From NCBI RefSeq assembly GCF_003217575.1, contig NZ_QJTC01000002.1, positions 217,769-281,768 of the forward strand: a stretch of DNA of 64,000 bases, in the 5' to 3' direction. Position numbers and translations under genes: made by a program. Each line of letters starts with the position of its first letter. Position 1 is the first letter of the stretch. This DNA comes from Xylophilus ampelinus. GTDB lineage: Bacteria > Pseudomonadota > Gammaproteobacteria > Burkholderiales > Burkholderiaceae_C. Shown here piece by piece: positions 35,390-47,715 of this stretch. The notes below the pieces were generated by a model. That model worked only from the letters and a program-made list of their open reading frames with translations, searched no databases and was not told the DNA's origin.

Positions 35390-36511
35390 TCATGACGTTT
35401 GGCGCAGCCACCCGTCCTCGCACCAGTCGGCCAGAATCTCGCGTGCGCCGGCGCTCGCTGTGGCCATGTCCGCGGCGTCCAGCCGCCGTCGATCCGCCAG
35501 CTTCCGCATCAGCCGTGCATCGCGTCCGCTCGCGAGGAAACTCTCTCCGTTGATGAAGATGTGCCGCGCGTCGTAGAGCATGCGGGTGCGCCTGTCGAGG
35601 TGGGCGGCGCTGGCCGGGTCGAACGCCGCGCCTTGCTCGAACCGGACTTGCGATTTCGGTTCGGTCAGGTATTCGCCCAAGGCACAAGCCACCGCATCGC
35701 GGTCCTCCAGCCATTGGGCGACCGCAGCCCGCGCGAAGTGCTCCATCTCTGCAGGAATGGCGCCCGTGTTGGCGACCGCGGGCTGCCGCGGGTCGGCATA
35801 CAGTGCGTCGTTGCCTTCGGCGGCGTGCTCGGCCATACGCTGCAGGATGTCCTGCGCGAGTTCGCCGCGCCGTGGTGCGCGAAACCCGATGGAGCAGGTC
35901 ATGCACTCGCCTTCGGCGATGCCGTCGTGCGCGTACCGCGGCGGCAGGTAGAGCATGTCGCCCGGCTCCAGCACGAACTCCTGTTCCGGCTCGAAATTCG
36001 CGAGCACCTTCAGCGGCACGTCGTCCCGCAGCGAAAGATCCTTCTGCTTGCCGATGCGCCAACGCCGCCTGCCGTGCGTCTGCAGCAGAAAGACGTCGTA
36101 GCTGTCGAAGTGCGGCCCCACCCCGCCGCCGTCGGTGGCGAAGCTCACCATCACATCGTCGAGCCGCGCGGCCGGCAAAAAGCCGAACGCTTTCAGAAGG
36201 CCGTGCGCGCCGTCGTGGTGCAGGTCGAGCCCCTGTACCAGCAAGGTCCAGCGGGGCTGGTTCAACGACGGGAGTGCGCGCCGGGCCAGCGGACCGTGCC
36301 GCATCTTCCAGCCGGCCCCTTCGCCGACGATGAGGCGCGATTCGACATCGTCGCGCGCGGCCATCGCCAACAGGTCGGCGCGCGCCGGCAGCAGGTCGCC
36401 GGGCGAAGCGATGGCGCCCCGCACCAGCAACGGCTTCTTGTGCCAGTGGCGGCGCATGAACGTGTCGGCGCTGAGCCCACCGAGAAGCGCCAGCGGCAAG
36501 GAGGTATCCAT
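35390..36511 (-). CDS. JmjC/cupin ribosomal-protein arginine hydroxylase-like oxygenase (RoxA/YcfD-like)
   Basis: Fe(II)/2-oxoglutarate oxygenase of 373 residues. The iron ligands HxD...H appear as H134-D136 in VGPHFDSYDVFLLQ and H195 in PPRYAHDGIAEGE, the YcfD pattern; YcfD hydroxylates an arginine of ribosomal protein L16. C-terminal winged-helix-like sequence follows. The start MDTSLPLALLGGLS follows GAGG-type sequence weakly; upstream codons are unlike the family. It is divergent from the SlyD-like gene, with only 39 bp between start codons. Confidence 0.87.
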   Translation of the reverse strand: MDTSLPLALLGGLSADTFMRRHWHKKPLLVRGAIASPGDLLPARADLLAMAARDDVESRLIVGEGAGWKMRHGPLARRALPSLNQPRWTLLVQGLDLHHDGAHGLLKAFGFLPAARLDDVMVSFATDGGGVGPHFDSYDVFLLQTHGRRRWRIGKQKDLSLRDDVPLKVLANFEPEQEFVLEPGDMLYLPPRYAHDGIAEGECMTCSIGFRAPRRGELAQDILQRMAEHAAEGNDALYADPRQPAVANTGAIPAEMEHFARAAVAQWLEDRDAVACALGEYLTEPKSQVRFEQGAAFDPASAAHLDRRTRMLYDARHIFINGESFLASGRDARLMRKLADRRRLDAADMATASAGAREILADWCEDGWLRQTS

Positions 36512-36550
36512 GGAGAGAAGCGGACAGAGTCGAACTGCGACAATTCTCTT

Positions 36551-37075
36551 ATGGAAATAATCCCTCAATGCGTGGTCGCACTGACCTGGACCCTGACCGA
36601 CACCCTGGGCGAAGAACTCGACGTACTCGACGAGCCCGTCGAGTTCCTGCTGGGGGGCGACGACCTGCTGGCACCGATCGAGCGGGCGCTGCAGGGCCAT
36701 GTCGCCGGCGACGAACTCGCGCTGCAGATCGAGCCCGAGGAAGGGTTCGGCGATTTCAACGACCGCCTGCTATTCCTGGAACCCCGCAGGCTGTTCCCGC
36801 CCGAGCTGGAGGAAGGCATGACCTTCGAAGGCCATGCGCTGCCGAAAGGCACGAACCCCGAGGCGCCGAAGGACGCGCTCTACACCGTGTCGGAAATCTA
36901 TCCCGAGCATGTGGTGCTGGACGGCAACCATCCGCTGGCGGGTATCGCCATCCGCATCCACCTGACGGTCGACAGCGTGCGCGAAGCGACAGAAGAAGAG
37001 ATAGGGCGCGGTACGCTCGGCACCGGCTTCTTCCGCATCCAGACCCAGGCACCCGGTAGCGAAAGCCTGCACTAG
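36551..37075 (+). CDS. SlyD-like FKBP-type peptidyl-prolyl isomerase
   Basis: Cytoplasmic prolyl isomerase and chaperone of 174 residues. FKBP half-sites are visible (LTDTLGEELDVL and the PEEGFGDFND then FPPELEEGMTFEG of the IF/FKBP insert). The His/Cys-rich metal-binding tail of E. coli SlyD is missing, so a nickel-delivery role is unlikely. The ATG is the first codon of the family sequence MEIIPQCVVAL. A hairpin terminator follows 22 bp downstream. Confidence 0.88.
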   Translation: MEIIPQCVVALTWTLTDTLGEELDVLDEPVEFLLGGDDLLAPIERALQGHVAGDELALQIEPEEGFGDFNDRLLFLEPRRLFPPELEEGMTFEGHALPKGTNPEAPKDALYTVSEIYPEHVVLDGNHPLAGIAIRIHLTVDSVREATEEEIGRGTLGTGFFRIQTQAPGSESLH

Positions 37076-37096
37076 CGCCTGCTCACCAACCAAGCA

Positions 37097-37124
37097 AAAC
37101 GGCTGCCCGAAGGCAGCCGTTTTT
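37097..37124. terminator. bidirectional intrinsic terminator
   Basis: AAAACGGCTGCC-CGAA-GGCAGCCGTTTTT forms a stable tetraloop hairpin between the convergent SlyD-like and glycine-zipper genes. Confidence 0.93.
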
Positions 37125-37141
37125 CGCGCAGAGCAACGTCG

Positions 37142-37660
37142 TCAGATGCGCTGCAGCTGACCGCCCTGGATGCGCACCCGATCGCCGATGCGCAGATCGC
37201 CTGGAGCCGGTACGTCGAAGGCTCGCGAGCTGCCGTTGTCGACCTGCACCGAAATCCGGTAGGTCTGCACCACGCGCCCACGCTGGTTGCCCTCGATCTG
37301 GTTGCCCGCCACGGCACCGCCGACGACGCCGATGCCGGTGGCCAGGGCCCGTCCGCCACCGCTGCCGATCTGATTGCCCACGACGGCACCGAGCACGCCG
37401 CCGATGATCGCGCCGGCGCCCGAGGGTGCACGCGCCTGCTCGGACTGCAGCACTTCGATGTTGGACACTCGGCCGAATTCGGCATACGCACCGCCATGCT
37501 CGTACGCCGGATAGGGCGCGGGCTGCGCGACCGGTGCGGGATACTGGGCCGGATAGTTGGCAGCGGGACGACCGTAGTAGGGATCGGTGCCGCAGGCGCT
37601 CAGGGTTGCGACAGCGACCGCGCCGATGGCCATGGTGGAAAAACGAGAGATGGTTTTCAT
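37142..37660 (-). CDS. SlyB/PcpC-type glycine-zipper outer-membrane lipoprotein
   Basis: A 172-residue lipoprotein. The signal MKTISRFSTMAIGAVAVATLSAC has lipobox TLSAC with the lipid Cys at 23. A Tyr/Pro-rich linker (PYYGRPAANYPAQYPAPV) is followed by the 2TM glycine zipper (GAIIGGVLGAVVGNQIGSG, then GIGVVGGAVAGNQIEG) and a beta-rich C-terminal domain (RISVQVDNGSSRAF). An AGGAG site lies before the ATG. Related proteins stabilise the outer membrane, often under PhoP-type control; no operator is visible here. Confidence 0.88.
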   Translation of the reverse strand: MKTISRFSTMAIGAVAVATLSACGTDPYYGRPAANYPAQYPAPVAQPAPYPAYEHGGAYAEFGRVSNIEVLQSEQARAPSGAGAIIGGVLGAVVGNQIGSGGGRALATGIGVVGGAVAGNQIEGNQRGRVVQTYRISVQVDNGSSRAFDVPAPGDLRIGDRVRIQGGQLQRI

Positions 37661-37877
37661 GGGAGGCTCCTGGATGAGGGGTGCTTGTGGACGTCTGCTG
37701 CACACCGCGAACTTCCGAGTCGAACATGCCGTCCAGCATATCCTGCTCGGCGCGCTCCGCGTAGCCGCGTCGGAAAAGAACGCCTATAGGGTAGGTGCGG
37801 GCCGACCATGGCTTGCATAGCCGCAGCAAAGACCGTTGCCGGATGTGTCCGGTCCTGGCCGACGCCGTCCGGCCCGA

Positions 37878-38324
37878 TCAGGCCGTTCCGGTCGAGCCGT
37901 AGCCGCCTTCGCCCCGCGCCGAGGCCTCGAACCCGTTCACCACCCGAAAGCGCGCCTGCACCACCGGCACGATGACCAGCTGGGCGATCCGCTCCATCGG
38001 CTCGATGGTGAAGGCCGTGCCGCTGCGGTTCCAGGCGCTGACCATCAGCTGCCCCTGGTAGTCGCTGTCGATCAGGCCGACCAAATTGCCCAGCACGATG
38101 CCGTGCTTGTGGCCCAGGCCCGAGCGCGGCAGGATCATCGCGGCGTAGCCCGGGTCGGCCAGGTGGATCGCGATGCCGGTGGGCACCAGCTGCCAAGCGT
38201 TGGCGGCCAGTGTCCGGGGCGCGTCCAGGCAGGCGCGCAGGTCCAGCCCGGCACTGCCCGGCGTCGCATAGGCCGGCAGCCGCTCCGCCATGCGGGGGTC
38301 GATGATCTTGACGTCCAGTTCCAT
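37878..38324 (-). CDS. dut: deoxyuridine 5'-triphosphate nucleotidohydrolase
   Basis: Hydrolyses dUTP to dUMP, keeping uracil out of DNA. It is a 148-residue trimeric-type dUTPase with all family motifs: [35 protein letters not shown] and the C-terminal lid [17 protein letters not shown] precedes the ATG. It lies 15 bp downstream of coaBC, the conserved coaBC-dut operon. Confidence 0.97.
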   Translation of the reverse strand: MELDVKIIDPRMAERLPAYATPGSAGLDLRACLDAPRTLAANAWQLVPTGIAIHLADPGYAAMILPRSGLGHKHGIVLGNLVGLIDSDYQGQLMVSAWNRSGTAFTIEPMERIAQLVIVPVVQARFRVVNGFEASARGEGGYGSTGTA

Positions 38325-38339
38325 TATTCCTCAACCCAA

Positions 38340-39554
38340 TCAGTGCCTGGCCGGCAGGGCGCAAGCGATCTCTGCTATCAATTCGTGCGCAAGCTTCGCC
38401 TTGGACGCGCGGTCGAGCAGGCGGCTGCCTTTTTCGTCCACCAGCAGCAACTGGTTGTCGTCCTGCCCGAAAGCCGCAGGGCCGATGTTGCCGACCATCA
38501 GCGGCACGCCCTTGCGGCGGCGTTTGGCCTCGGCATTGGCGAGCAGATCGTGCGTCTCCGCCGCGAAACCGACGCAGTACAACGCGCCGGAGCGGGCCCG
38601 GTCGGACTGGGCAACGGCCGCCAGAATGTCGGGGTTCTCGACGAACGCCAGCGTCGGCGCATCGCCCGATCCGTCCTTCTTGATCTTCGCGTCATGGAAG
38701 GTCGCGGTCCGCCAGTCGGCCACCGCGGCGGTGGAGACGAAGACGTCGGCGGCGCCCACCGCCGCCTGCACCGCCGCCTGCATCTGCAGGGCCGACTCGA
38801 CCCGGACGCGTCGCACGCCGCGCGGCGTTGCGAGCGCCACCGGTCCCGATACCAGCGTCACCTCGGCGCCGGCCACGTGGGCCGCGCGTGCGATGGCGAA
38901 ACCCATCTTGCCGGACGAACGGTTGGTGATGCCCCGCACCGGGTCGATCGCCTCGAAAGTCGGGCCGGCGGTGACGACCACCCGGCAGCCGGCCAGCGGC
39001 TTCGGCGCCAGGAAGGCGATCAGATCCTCGAGAATCTCGTCGGGCTCCAGCATGCGACCGTCGCCCGTTTCTCCGCAGGCCTGGTCGCCGTTGCCGACGC
39101 CCAGCACCGTGGCCCCGTCGGCCTGCACCTGCGCCAGGTTGCGCTGCGTGGCGGGGTGGGTCCACATCTCGCGGTTCATCGCCGGGGCCAGCAGCAGGGG
39201 CTGGCCGGCGCGCCGCGCCAGGCAGAGCAGGCTGAGCAGTTCGTCCGCCCTGCCCTGCGCCAGCCGAGCGATGAAGTCGGCGCTGCACGGCGCGATCAAC
39301 ACCGCATCGGCTTCGCGGCTCAGGTTGATGTGCGGCATGGCGTTGTCTTCGCGCGCGTCCCACTGCGAACCGCAGACCGGCCGGCCCGACAGAGCCTGCA
39401 TCGTCACCGGCGTGATGAACCGCCCGGCCGCCTCGGTCATCACCACCTGCACCGTCGCGCCGGCCTTGACCAGGCCCCGGCACAAGGCGGCCGATTTGTA
39501 GCAGGCGACGCCTCCGCTGAGGCCGAGCACCAGGTGTTTTCCAGACAGGTCCAT
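38340..39554 (-). CDS. coaBC: phosphopantothenoylcysteine decarboxylase / phosphopantothenate--cysteine ligase
   Basis: Bifunctional coenzyme A biosynthesis enzyme of 404 residues. The N-terminal flavin CoaC half has LSGGVACYKSAALCR and the TEAAxxFITP motif. The CoaB half starts near VVVTAGPTFEAIDPVR and has NRSSGKMGFAIA and AAVADWR. The C-terminus has the KAKLAHELI tail. It heads the coaBC-dut unit and is divergent from pyrG across about 180 bp that hold the promoters of both. Confidence 0.96.
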   Translation of the reverse strand: MDLSGKHLVLGLSGGVACYKSAALCRGLVKAGATVQVVMTEAAGRFITPVTMQALSGRPVCGSQWDAREDNAMPHINLSREADAVLIAPCSADFIARLAQGRADELLSLLCLARRAGQPLLLAPAMNREMWTHPATQRNLAQVQADGATVLGVGNGDQACGETGDGRMLEPDEILEDLIAFLAPKPLAGCRVVVTAGPTFEAIDPVRGITNRSSGKMGFAIARAAHVAGAEVTLVSGPVALATPRGVRRVRVESALQMQAAVQAAVGAADVFVSTAAVADWRTATFHDAKIKKDGSGDAPTLAFVENPDILAAVAQSDRARSGALYCVGFAAETHDLLANAEAKRRRKGVPLMVGNIGPAAFGQDDNQLLLVDEKGSRLLDRASKAKLAHELIAEIACALPARH

Positions 39555-39625
39555 GGAAGGGGCGTTCGGCAGGTGGGGGGGGGGGACGCGGCGGGGTGGC
39601 GAGCCTACGGAGCGCGCCAATGTAG

Positions 39626-42266
<2,641 letters not shown>

Positions 42267-42270
<4 letters not shown>

Positions 42271-42557
42271 GCAGCGGCTACATCATCGCCACCGTCCAGG
42301 TGACCGACCCGACGCAGTACGAGGACTACAAGAAGTGGTCCACCGAGGCGATGCGGGTCCACGGCGCCGAGGTCTGCGTGCGCGGCGGCGCCTTGACCGT
42401 GATCGAAGGCGACTGGTCGCCCTCGCGCCTGGTGGTACTCAAGTTCCCCAGCTACCAGAAGGCCCAGGATTTCGCCGCGTCGCCCGAGTACGACAAGGCG
42501 CGCATCGCCCGCCAGGGCGCGGCCATCATGCAGATGGTGGCGGTCGAAGGTGTTTAG
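42267..42557 (+). CDS. DUF1330 family protein, 96 aa
   Basis: A small dimeric alpha-beta barrel-type protein of unknown role. The family signature is [35 protein letters not shown] and [19 protein letters not shown]. No cofactor residues are obvious. It is embedded between kdsA and eno with an ATGA overlap, so it is co-expressed with them, but that does not reveal a function. Confidence 0.9.
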
Positions 42558-43913
<1,356 letters not shown>

Positions 43914-43952
43914 ACCACCCCCCCGAGGCGCCGGTGGCGCCTCCCCCTCCAG

Positions 43953-44012
43953 GGGCCCCCTCCAGGGGGCGAACCCGGCGGCCCGGCAAAGCCGGTTCCA
44001 CGGGTTCCCTGA
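43953..44012 (+). repeat. REP-like element, copy B (between eno and ftsB)
   Basis: Blocks GGGGGCGAACC, GGCCCGGCAAAGCCGG, TTCCACGG and TTCCCTGA in the same order as copies A and C. It is preceded by GC-rich dyads (GGCGCCGGTGGCGCC) that add further hairpin potential to this eno-ftsB spacer. Confidence 0.75.
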
Positions 44013-44072
44013 TAAATGCGCGCTGCAGTGGCGGTGCGTGTCTGGTACTTACCCCCGTGAACGAAGGCTGAG

Positions 44073-44348
44073 ATGGTCAACCGAATCGTGCCCCTGGTGC
44101 TGCTCGTCGTGCTGGCGGGCCTGCATGCGCAGCTCTGGCTGGGCCGGGGCAGCGTACCGGCCGTCAAGCTGATGCGCCAGCAGATCGAGACCCAGAAGGT
44201 GGCCAACGCCGAGTCGCTGCGGGTCAACGAGCGGCTGACGTCCGAGGTGAGCGATCTGCGCGAAGGCCTCGACATGGTCGAGGAAAAGGCCCGCAGCGAG
44301 CTGGGCATGGTCAAGCCCAACGAGATCCTGGTCCAGTTGGCCAAGTGA
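44073..44348 (+). CDS. ftsB: cell division protein FtsB
   Basis: Inner-membrane divisome protein that pairs with FtsL and FtsQ. The 91 residues comprise one N-terminal helix (VPLVLLVVLAGLHAQLWLG), a coiled coil (MRQQIETQKVANAESLRVNE) and the conserved end VEEKARSELGMVKPNEI. Its location downstream of eno is the standard one in proteobacteria. Confidence 0.95.
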   Translation: MVNRIVPLVLLVVLAGLHAQLWLGRGSVPAVKLMRQQIETQKVANAESLRVNERLTSEVSDLREGLDMVEEKARSELGMVKPNEILVQLAK

Positions 44349-44403
44349 CCGCGGCCGGCACGGTGCTGCCGGCCCGCCATCGCCTCCGGCGCATCCGCTG
44401 CCC

Positions 44404-45039
44404 ATGACCGATACCCTGTCCGCCCTGCTGTTCGCACCCGCCTTCGTGCTCTGGGGCGCTCCGGCCTCCTGGGCCGAGGTACTGGGCTTCGCCCTGGGAT
44501 TGTGGATGGTGCGGATGAACATCCGCGAGCGGCACTGGGGCTGGCCGCTGGCGATCCTCAGCTCGGTCCTTTACTTCTTCGTCTTCTGGCGCAGCCGGCT
44601 GTATGCCGACGCATCGCTGCAGGTCTTTTTCGCGCTTGTGGCCCTGTGGGGCTGGACCCAGTGGCTGGCCGGCCGGCGGGCCGATGGCAAGCCCTTGACC
44701 GTGGGCCGTCTCGGCCGCCGCGGCCGTCGGGCCACCCTGCTCGCCTGCCTGCTGCTCTGGCCGGTCATCGGCCTGGCGTTGGCGCGCTACACCGACAGCG
44801 ACGTGCCGTGGTGGGATGCGTTTCCCACCGCGACCAGCCTGGTCGCCCAGTTCCTGCTGGGCCGCAAATACATCGACAACTGGGGGCTGTGGCTGGTGGT
44901 GAATGTGGTGTGCGTCGGTCTGTTCGCCTACAAGGGGCTGTGGCTGACCGTGGTGCTCTACGCGCTCTTCGCGGCACTCAGCATCGTCGGCTGGCGGGCG
45001 TGGCGGCGGCGAATGGCGCCGGGCGACGCCGCGGCATGA
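44404..45039 (+). CDS. pnuC: nicotinamide riboside transporter PnuC
   Basis: Inner-membrane SWEET-like facilitator of 211 residues for the NAD precursor nicotinamide riboside. It has six to seven hydrophobic helices; family motifs are WGWPLAILSSVLYFFVFWRS, LYADASLQVFFALVALWGW and the binding-site region KYIDNWGLWLVVN. The stop overlaps the next gene by four bases. The downstream NadR-like kinase would trap the substrate by phosphorylation. Confidence 0.93.
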   Translation: MTDTLSALLFAPAFVLWGAPASWAEVLGFALGLWMVRMNIRERHWGWPLAILSSVLYFFVFWRSRLYADASLQVFFALVALWGWTQWLAGRRADGKPLTVGRLGRRGRRATLLACLLLWPVIGLALARYTDSDVPWWDAFPTATSLVAQFLLGRKYIDNWGLWLVVNVVCVGLFAYKGLWLTVVLYALFAALSIVGWRAWRRRMAPGDAAA

Positions 45040-45725
45040 CGGCGCCTTCGCTGGCGCCGGCCGTCGCAATCGTCGGTGCCGAAAGCACCGGCAAGACCGA
45101 CCTCGCCGCCGCCCTGGCATCGCACCTGCGGGCATGCGGCCTGCGGGTCACGGTGGTCGACGAGGTGCTGCGTGGCTGGTGCGAGCGCGAGGGCCGCACG
45201 CCACGGCCCGACGAGCAGATGGCGATCGCCGCCGAGCAGGCCCGCCGCACCGACGCCGCCCGCGCCCGGCCCGGCACCGATCTGGTGGTGACCGACACCA
45301 CGCCCCTGATGACCGCGGTCTACAGCGACCTGCTGTTCGACGACCTGTCGCTCTACCCCTTCGCACTGGAGCACCAGCGCGGCTACGCCGCCACTCTGCT
45401 GACCGGGCTAGACCTTCCCTGGGTGGCCGATGGCCTGCAGCGCGACGGGCCGCAAGTCCGCGAGCCGGTCGATGCGCGGGTGCGTGCCGCCCTGCGGCGG
45501 GCGGCGCTGCCTTGCCAGGTGATATATGGCCAGGGGGATGCCCGGCTGCTCCACGCACTTGATGCTATCAATACTATAGCTAGTGGTCGGCTTTTCATAA
45601 CGGCTACAGGCACTTTTCATTCGAAAAAAAGCCCTGCGCCCGCTTGGCGCTGCGAGGGTTGCGGCGACCCGGGATGCGAGCGCCGCCTGTTCACCGCCTT
45701 GCGCGACCGCGGCACCGCCGGCTGA
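45036..45725 (+). CDS. NadR-like AAA ATPase / probable ribosylnicotinamide kinase
   Basis: A 229-residue P-loop protein with Walker A GAESTGKT at residues 14-21 and the RGWCEREGRTPRPDEQ and DTTPLMTAVYSD motifs of the NadR kinase family. It is co-translated with pnuC (ATGA overlap), so its job is probably to phosphorylate imported nicotinamide riboside. The E. coli NadR adenylyltransferase and HTH domains are absent. A 43-bp repeat (45564-45606) lies in frame between the kinase body and a Cys-rich tail (WRCEGCGDPGCERRLF), inserting an unrelated stretch. Confidence 0.86.
   Translation: MTAPSLAPAVAIVGAESTGKTDLAAALASHLRACGLRVTVVDEVLRGWCEREGRTPRPDEQMAIAAEQARRTDAARARPGTDLVVTDTTPLMTAVYSDLLFDDLSLYPFALEHQRGYAATLLTGLDLPWVADGLQRDGPQVREPVDARVRAALRRAALPCQVIYGQGDARLLHALDAINTIASGRLFITATGTFHSKKSPAPAWRCEGCGDPGCERRLFTALRDRGTAG
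45564..45606 (+). repeat. 43-bp element copy d (inside the NadR-like gene)
   Basis: GCTAT-N7-ATAGCT head, then a 25-bp tail with GGTCGGC and terminal GGCTA. It lies in frame near the 3' end of the kinase gene. Confidence 0.9.
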
Positions 45726-45738
45726 GGTCGGGCCGCGG

Positions 45739-46728
45739 CTACTGCACCGCCGTCGTGCCCGGCAGCGGATGCTCGCCGGCGGCGAAGATCTGCTCGGCAT
45801 CGAGCGCGTCGAACCGGTACTGCCGGCCGCAGAACTCGCAGCCCACCTCGATCTCGCCCCGCTCGGCGACGATCGACTCGGCCTCTTCCCGGCCCAGGCC
45901 GCGGATCATGCCGCGCACCCGCTCGGCGCTGCAGCTGCATTCGAAGCGCGGCACCGGCTCGTCCTCCTGCGGCACGAAGCGGGCCAGCGGCTCTTCCCAG
46001 AACAGGCGGCGCAGGATGGTGTCGACGTCCAGCGTCAGCAGCTCGTCGCGCTGCAGGCTGGAGGCCAGGTGCGACAGGCGGTTGAAATCCTCGTCGGCGC
46101 CGATCAGCGCCTCGTTCTCCCGGCTGACCAGGCTGCCCGCCAGGTTGTGCGTGCCCTCCACCGGCATCCGCTGGATCAGCAGGCCGGCGGCGACGTTGTC
46201 GTCGGCGGCCAGGACCAGGGTGGTGTCGAGCTGCTCGCTCTGCAGCATGTAGTGCTCCAGCGCGTCGCTGAGCTTTTCCAGCTTCTCGCCCCGGTCGCCG
46301 AAGAGCGGCACCATGCTCTGGTAGGGCTGCTGGCCGGGGAACTTGTCCTTAGGGTCGAGGGTGATCGCGCAGCGGCCCTGGTTGTGCAAGTTGACCATCG
46401 CGCTCAGCCCGGCGTCGGCCGGCACGTCGCCCACGATGGTGGCGGTGGCCCGCACCCGCAGGTCGGATTTCACCTCGGCCACCGCCACCTTGACCGGGCC
46501 GTCGCCGAAGATCTGCAGCACCAGCGCGCCGTTGAACTTGATGCCCGACTGCATCAGCATGCCGGCCGCCGCCATCTCGCCGAGCAACTGGCGCACCGGC
46601 TGCGGGAACGCGCCGCCCTGGCTGTTGGAGGCGCGGCGCCGCAGGATTTCCTGCCAGGCGTCGGTCAGCCGCACCAGGGTGCCGCGCACAGGCATGCCGT
46701 CGAAGATGAATGTGTGGATTTCGGACAC
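45739..46728 (-). CDS. hslO: redox-regulated chaperone Hsp33
   Basis: Cytoplasmic holdase activated by oxidation. Its 329 residues end in the zinc-binding switch CSC (FECSCSAERV) and CEFC (VGCEFCGRQY). The start is a GTG at 46728 because AGGAAG sits upstream and the sequence SEIHTFIFDG matches the family N-terminus. It is the last gene of the minus-strand group that includes eutBC. Confidence 0.93.
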   Translation of the reverse strand: MSEIHTFIFDGMPVRGTLVRLTDAWQEILRRRASNSQGGAFPQPVRQLLGEMAAAGMLMQSGIKFNGALVLQIFGDGPVKVAVAEVKSDLRVRATATIVGDVPADAGLSAMVNLHNQGRCAITLDPKDKFPGQQPYQSMVPLFGDRGEKLEKLSDALEHYMLQSEQLDTTLVLAADDNVAAGLLIQRMPVEGTHNLAGSLVSRENEALIGADEDFNRLSHLASSLQRDELLTLDVDTILRRLFWEEPLARFVPQEDEPVPRFECSCSAERVRGMIRGLGREEAESIVAERGEIEVGCEFCGRQYRFDALDAEQIFAAGEHPLPGTTAVQ

Positions 46729-46887
46729 GCTTTTCTTCCTGCACTGCTGCGTGACGGCGAACGCTCGGGCATTCGCCGGCGCATCGAAAAAGGAGATGCG
46801 GCCATTGTAGGGAGCCCGGCGGACCGGTGTCGTCAGCAACCCCAAGCCATTGCCATGCCTGCGGAATTCGGCCGCCGACGCGCCGCC

Positions 46888-47706
46888 TCAGGGCGCCATG
46901 CGTGGCGTGGCCGTGCCGGGCGTGAGCACCGGCCGGTCGCTCTCGTCCTTCAGCGCCACGCCGGTCAGCCGCCGGTGCAGCGCCCGGCCCACCAGCCAGG
47001 CCAGTTTGCGGGCCGCCTCGGCATAGCCCAGGCCCTGCGGCCGCACATTGGAGATGCAGTTGCGCTCGGCGTCGCGCCGGCCTGTGCGGGGGCCGTAGGT
47101 CAGGTAGATGCCCAGGCTGTCGGGCGAGCTGAGCCCGGGCCGCTCGCCGATCAGCATCGCCGTCATCGCCGCGCCCAGGCATTCGCCGACCGGGTCGGCC
47201 AGCGCCACCCGGGCCTGGGTGGCGACCACCACCGGGCCCAGCGGCACGTCGGCCGGCAGAGCGGTGCGCAAGGCCTGCAGCAGCGGCTGCGCGTGCCGTT
47301 GCACGGCCAGCGACGACAGGCCGTCGCCGACGACGATGCACAGCGCGGGCGCGTCCGGCGACGCTGCCGCGCGCAGGGCTTCGGCAGCGTCTTCTTCGAG
47401 CCGGCGGCCCAGTTCGGGCCGCCGCAGGTAGGTGGTCCGGTCGGGCGCCTGGCTGCGGGTCTGCAGCACCTGCCAGCCGTCGGCCTGCAGGTCCGCGACC
47501 AGCGCTTCGGCGTCGAGCGAGGTGTGGATGGCATCGCGCGCCAGGGCATGGGCCCAGCCGAATCGCAGCGTCTCGGCGGTGGGCGTCGCCACGCCGGCAC
47601 GGCCCAGGGCGATGCGGGCCGGGGTGGCGGTGCGCCAGTCGGTCCAGGCGTCGGGCTGAACGTCGGGGGGGGTCGTGGTGCCGGAGGGGGTGGGTACGTC
47701 GTCCAT
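46888..47706 (-). CDS. eutC: ethanolamine ammonia-lyase, small subunit
   Basis: Adenosylcobalamin-binding small subunit that, with EutB, converts ethanolamine to acetaldehyde and ammonia. The 272 residues have the EutC blocks RIALGRAGVATPTAE, LRFGWAHALARDAIH, VVGDGLSSLAVQ and YGPRTGRRDAERNCISN, followed by GLGYAEAARKL. It starts 9 bp after the eutB stop. No eut microcompartment, reactivase or transporter genes lie in the window. Confidence 0.96.
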   Translation of the reverse strand: MDDVPTPSGTTTPPDVQPDAWTDWRTATPARIALGRAGVATPTAETLRFGWAHALARDAIHTSLDAEALVADLQADGWQVLQTRSQAPDRTTYLRRPELGRRLEEDAAEALRAAASPDAPALCIVVGDGLSSLAVQRHAQPLLQALRTALPADVPLGPVVVATQARVALADPVGECLGAAMTAMLIGERPGLSSPDSLGIYLTYGPRTGRRDAERNCISNVRPQGLGYAEAARKLAWLVGRALHRRLTGVALKDESDRPVLTPGTATPRMAP

Positions 47707-47715
47707 GCCGTGGCC

